Positions 6,915 through 8,067 of a DNA stretch of 8,067 nt are shown in pieces. The translations under genes and the position numbers were made by a program. The stretch lies in contig CAZEYA010000175.1 in NCBI GenBank assembly GCA_964516515.1, positions 1 through 8,067 on the forward strand. The letters are read 5' to 3'. The notes under the pieces were generated by a model. That model was not told the DNA's origin. It saw nothing but the letters and a program-made list of their open reading frames with translations, and did not search any database. The first letter of the stretch is position 1; every line of letters starts with the position of its first letter. The DNA comes from JANNOG01 sp964516515 (GTDB lineage Bacteria; Actinomycetota; Actinomycetes; Actinomycetales; JBBAYJ01).

Positions 6915-7298
6915 GTGACAACCTGGAATCGTGTTCTGTCTGTCCTGATTCTGATTGCGGGGGCGATGGTCGTAGCCTTCGGGATCCTTGTGCCTGGCGG
7001 GCGCGCCGGCAACTTCTGGGCGATGTTTGGTGCCGTGGTGGCCACCTTCTCGCTGAGCCCACTCGTTGTGTTCTCGGTCGAGAAGACACGGGCCATCCCC
7101 GCCCCCATTCGGCATCGTGAAATTGCCCTGGGCGTACTTGCGCTAGTAAGTCTTGGCGTTGGTTTGATAGGCCTCCTCGTTGGCGCCGTTGCTATTTCCA
7201 TGATTGCCTTCAGCAGTACCGTTCTGGTGTGCGCTGCCCTCGTCATCAGGGACCTGCTCACCCACTCGGCCACAGCGGAGCCCACCGGCGTCCGTTGA
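6915..7298 (+). CDS. Small four-helix membrane protein (possible immunity protein)
   Basis: This 127-aa protein has no motif I recognise. Hydropathy by eye gives four transmembrane helices, about 7-27, 34-55, 69-90 and 92-112, with a short basic loop (VEKTRAIPAPIRHREI, 55-70) in the middle and a polar C-terminal tail. The GTG start at 6915 has a GGGAG ribosome binding site at 6904-6908, 6 bases upstream. An ATG at 6896 is in a different frame. It lies 48 bases beyond the hairpin that follows the secreted-protein gene, on the same strand. Small multi-helix membrane proteins directly downstream of secreted bacteriocin-like proteins are often immunity factors, so that role is a reasonable guess but not shown by sequence. 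No enzymatic residues are apparent. Confidence 0.75.
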   Translation: MTTWNRVLSVLILIAGAMVVAFGILVPGGRAGNFWAMFGAVVATFSLSPLVVFSVEKTRAIPAPIRHREIALGVLALVSLGVGLIGLLVGAVAISMIAFSSTVLVCAALVIRDLLTHSATAEPTGVR

Positions 7299-7411
7299 TG
7301 CATCGATCGTCACCCTGACAGTAGAGCGCCTGCGCGAAGGGCTGCTCGCTCCGCACCCTATTTTATTCACGGCGGTTAAGCTCCGCAAGAGCCTCGTTGA
7401 GTGGAGTAAAA
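7299..7411 (+). promoter_or_regulatory. Intergenic region before the subtilase, with ribosome binding site
   Basis: These 113 bases contain no gene. An AT-rich patch (TATTTTATTC at 7359-7368) stands out against the surrounding sequence and could hold a -10 element, but I find no well-spaced -35 box. A GGAG motif at 7403-7406, 5 bases before GTG 7412, supports that start for the protease precursor. Confidence 0.35.
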
Positions 7412-8044
7412 GTGGACCTTCGCCACGTCGTGTTGGCCCGGTTGTCGCAAATTTTGGTGGTGACAACCGCCGGGGTGCTGCTATCAGTCTCCCCGCCTGT
7501 TGAGCAGGCAGTGACGCCGACGTTCGGCTCGACCCAGCCCTCTGACATCTTTTGAAAAAAATCGGAGGTCTACGAGACCGGCCGCCACATCGTGCGTTTG
7601 GGGGACCTCGCCGCGCTGGACTCCGCGGAGACCCAGTCATGGTCGGAGAGAGGCGAGGTGGTCGTGGACACTTTAGTCGATGCCGCACGTGACGCCCAAG
7701 CCCGTGCGTCCGAGATAGTCGAATCCAGGCCTGGGGCAGCCTACGAGAGTTTCTGGGTATCCAACAGTCTTGTAGTCAACGGCCCGGAATCTCTCATCGA
7801 GCGTTTGCGGGGGGTCAAGGGGGTGACCGAAGTCCGCCCCGAGCACGCCCGGGTCGTCGAGCGTCCGGAGAAGGCAACCGTCTTAAACGCCGAGACAGTC
7901 GATATCCCCTGGGGGGTCAACAGAGTGGGAGCACCGACAGCCTGGGCCGACGGGGCCTTGGGCGGCGGGGTGGTCATTGCCAGCCTGGACTCAGGAGTCC
8001 AGTACGACCACCCCGAACTAGTGTCGCGCGCCGTAAATTCGTAG
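7412..8044 (+). pseudogene. Subtilisin-like serine protease (S8) precursor, interrupted and truncated
   Basis: Reading from GTG 7412 gives a signal-peptide-like N-terminus (DLRHVVLARL, then hydrophobic ILVVTTAGVLLSV, residues about 14-26). After 47 codons comes TGA at 7553-7555, and the same frame continues without shift as KKSEVYETGRHIVRLGDL. From about residue 54 to 150 this is an I9-type inhibitor propeptide, ending LRGVKGVTEVRPEHARVV. The mature domain then begins (DIPWGVNRVGAPTAW) and reaches the catalytic Asp193 in IASLDSGVQYDHPEL. The frame ends at TAG 8042, with two more in-frame TAGs at 8051 and 8054 in suddenly AT-rich sequence, so the His and Ser regions are not in this frame here. 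A fragment from GTG 7592 could be translated, but it lacks the signal peptide and most of the catalytic domain. The gene is therefore almost certainly dead unless the TGA is a sequencing error and the protein resumes beyond the window. Its position suggests it might once have processed a secreted neighbour. Confidence 0.82.
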
Positions 8045-8067
8045 GATAAATAGTAGGATGGCTTATG

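Noticed and set aside
7204..7503. 99-aa plus-strand frame between the membrane protein and the protease
   Set aside because: It overlaps both neighbours in another frame, has no ribosome binding site and no recognisable features.
7550..7565. Programmed frameshift at the run of seven A in the subtilase
   Set aside because: Signal peptide and propeptide are already in the same frame, so a net frameshift would break rather than restore the protein; a simple nonsense codon fits.

Overview
The window looks like an accessory, transposon-riddled region from a high-GC actinobacterium. This rests on strong G/C preference at third codon positions, GTG and TTG starts, and actinobacterial-style transposases. 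No rRNA, tRNA, CRISPR array or housekeeping gene is visible, so genus cannot be assigned and plasmid versus chromosome is open.

The left two thirds (1-5967) is a mosaic of three mobile elements joined end to end. At 1-~290 is the 3'-truncated remnant of an ISAs1-family DDE transposase. It stops abruptly against the left edge of a second element. That element (~290 to ~4100) encodes two tyrosine recombinases in tandem (345-1589 and 1703-4072), laid out like tnpA-tnpB of Tn554-type transposons. Both keep the catalytic R-K-HxxR-H-Y residues. The second gene appears to have lost its natural start: an ATG overlapping the first gene's stop opens a G/C3-rich reading frame that is cut by an in-frame TAG at 1685, and the usual small third gene is not found. 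The element abuts the 3' half of an IS21-family istA (missing its N-terminus), followed by a complete istB ATPase and the IS21 right end, made of tandem ~23-bp repeats ending at TTGACA (5962-5967).

The right third (5968-8067) is less G/C-biased and carries no transposase. A secreted 242-aa protein with four cysteines and a very hydrophobic C-terminal half is followed by a strong terminator-like hairpin and then a 127-aa four-helix membrane protein. This layout resembles a secreted peptide/bacteriocin with an immunity-type partner, but I recognise no family and the function is inference. A subtilisin-like serine protease precursor follows. It is broken by an in-frame TGA just after the signal peptide, and coding is lost again at 8042 just after its catalytic aspartate.

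As a whole, a possible secreted-peptide cassette sits immediately beside a scrapheap of nested mobile elements, with at least four genes truncated or interrupted (ISAs1 transposase, tnpB 5' end, istA, subtilase).
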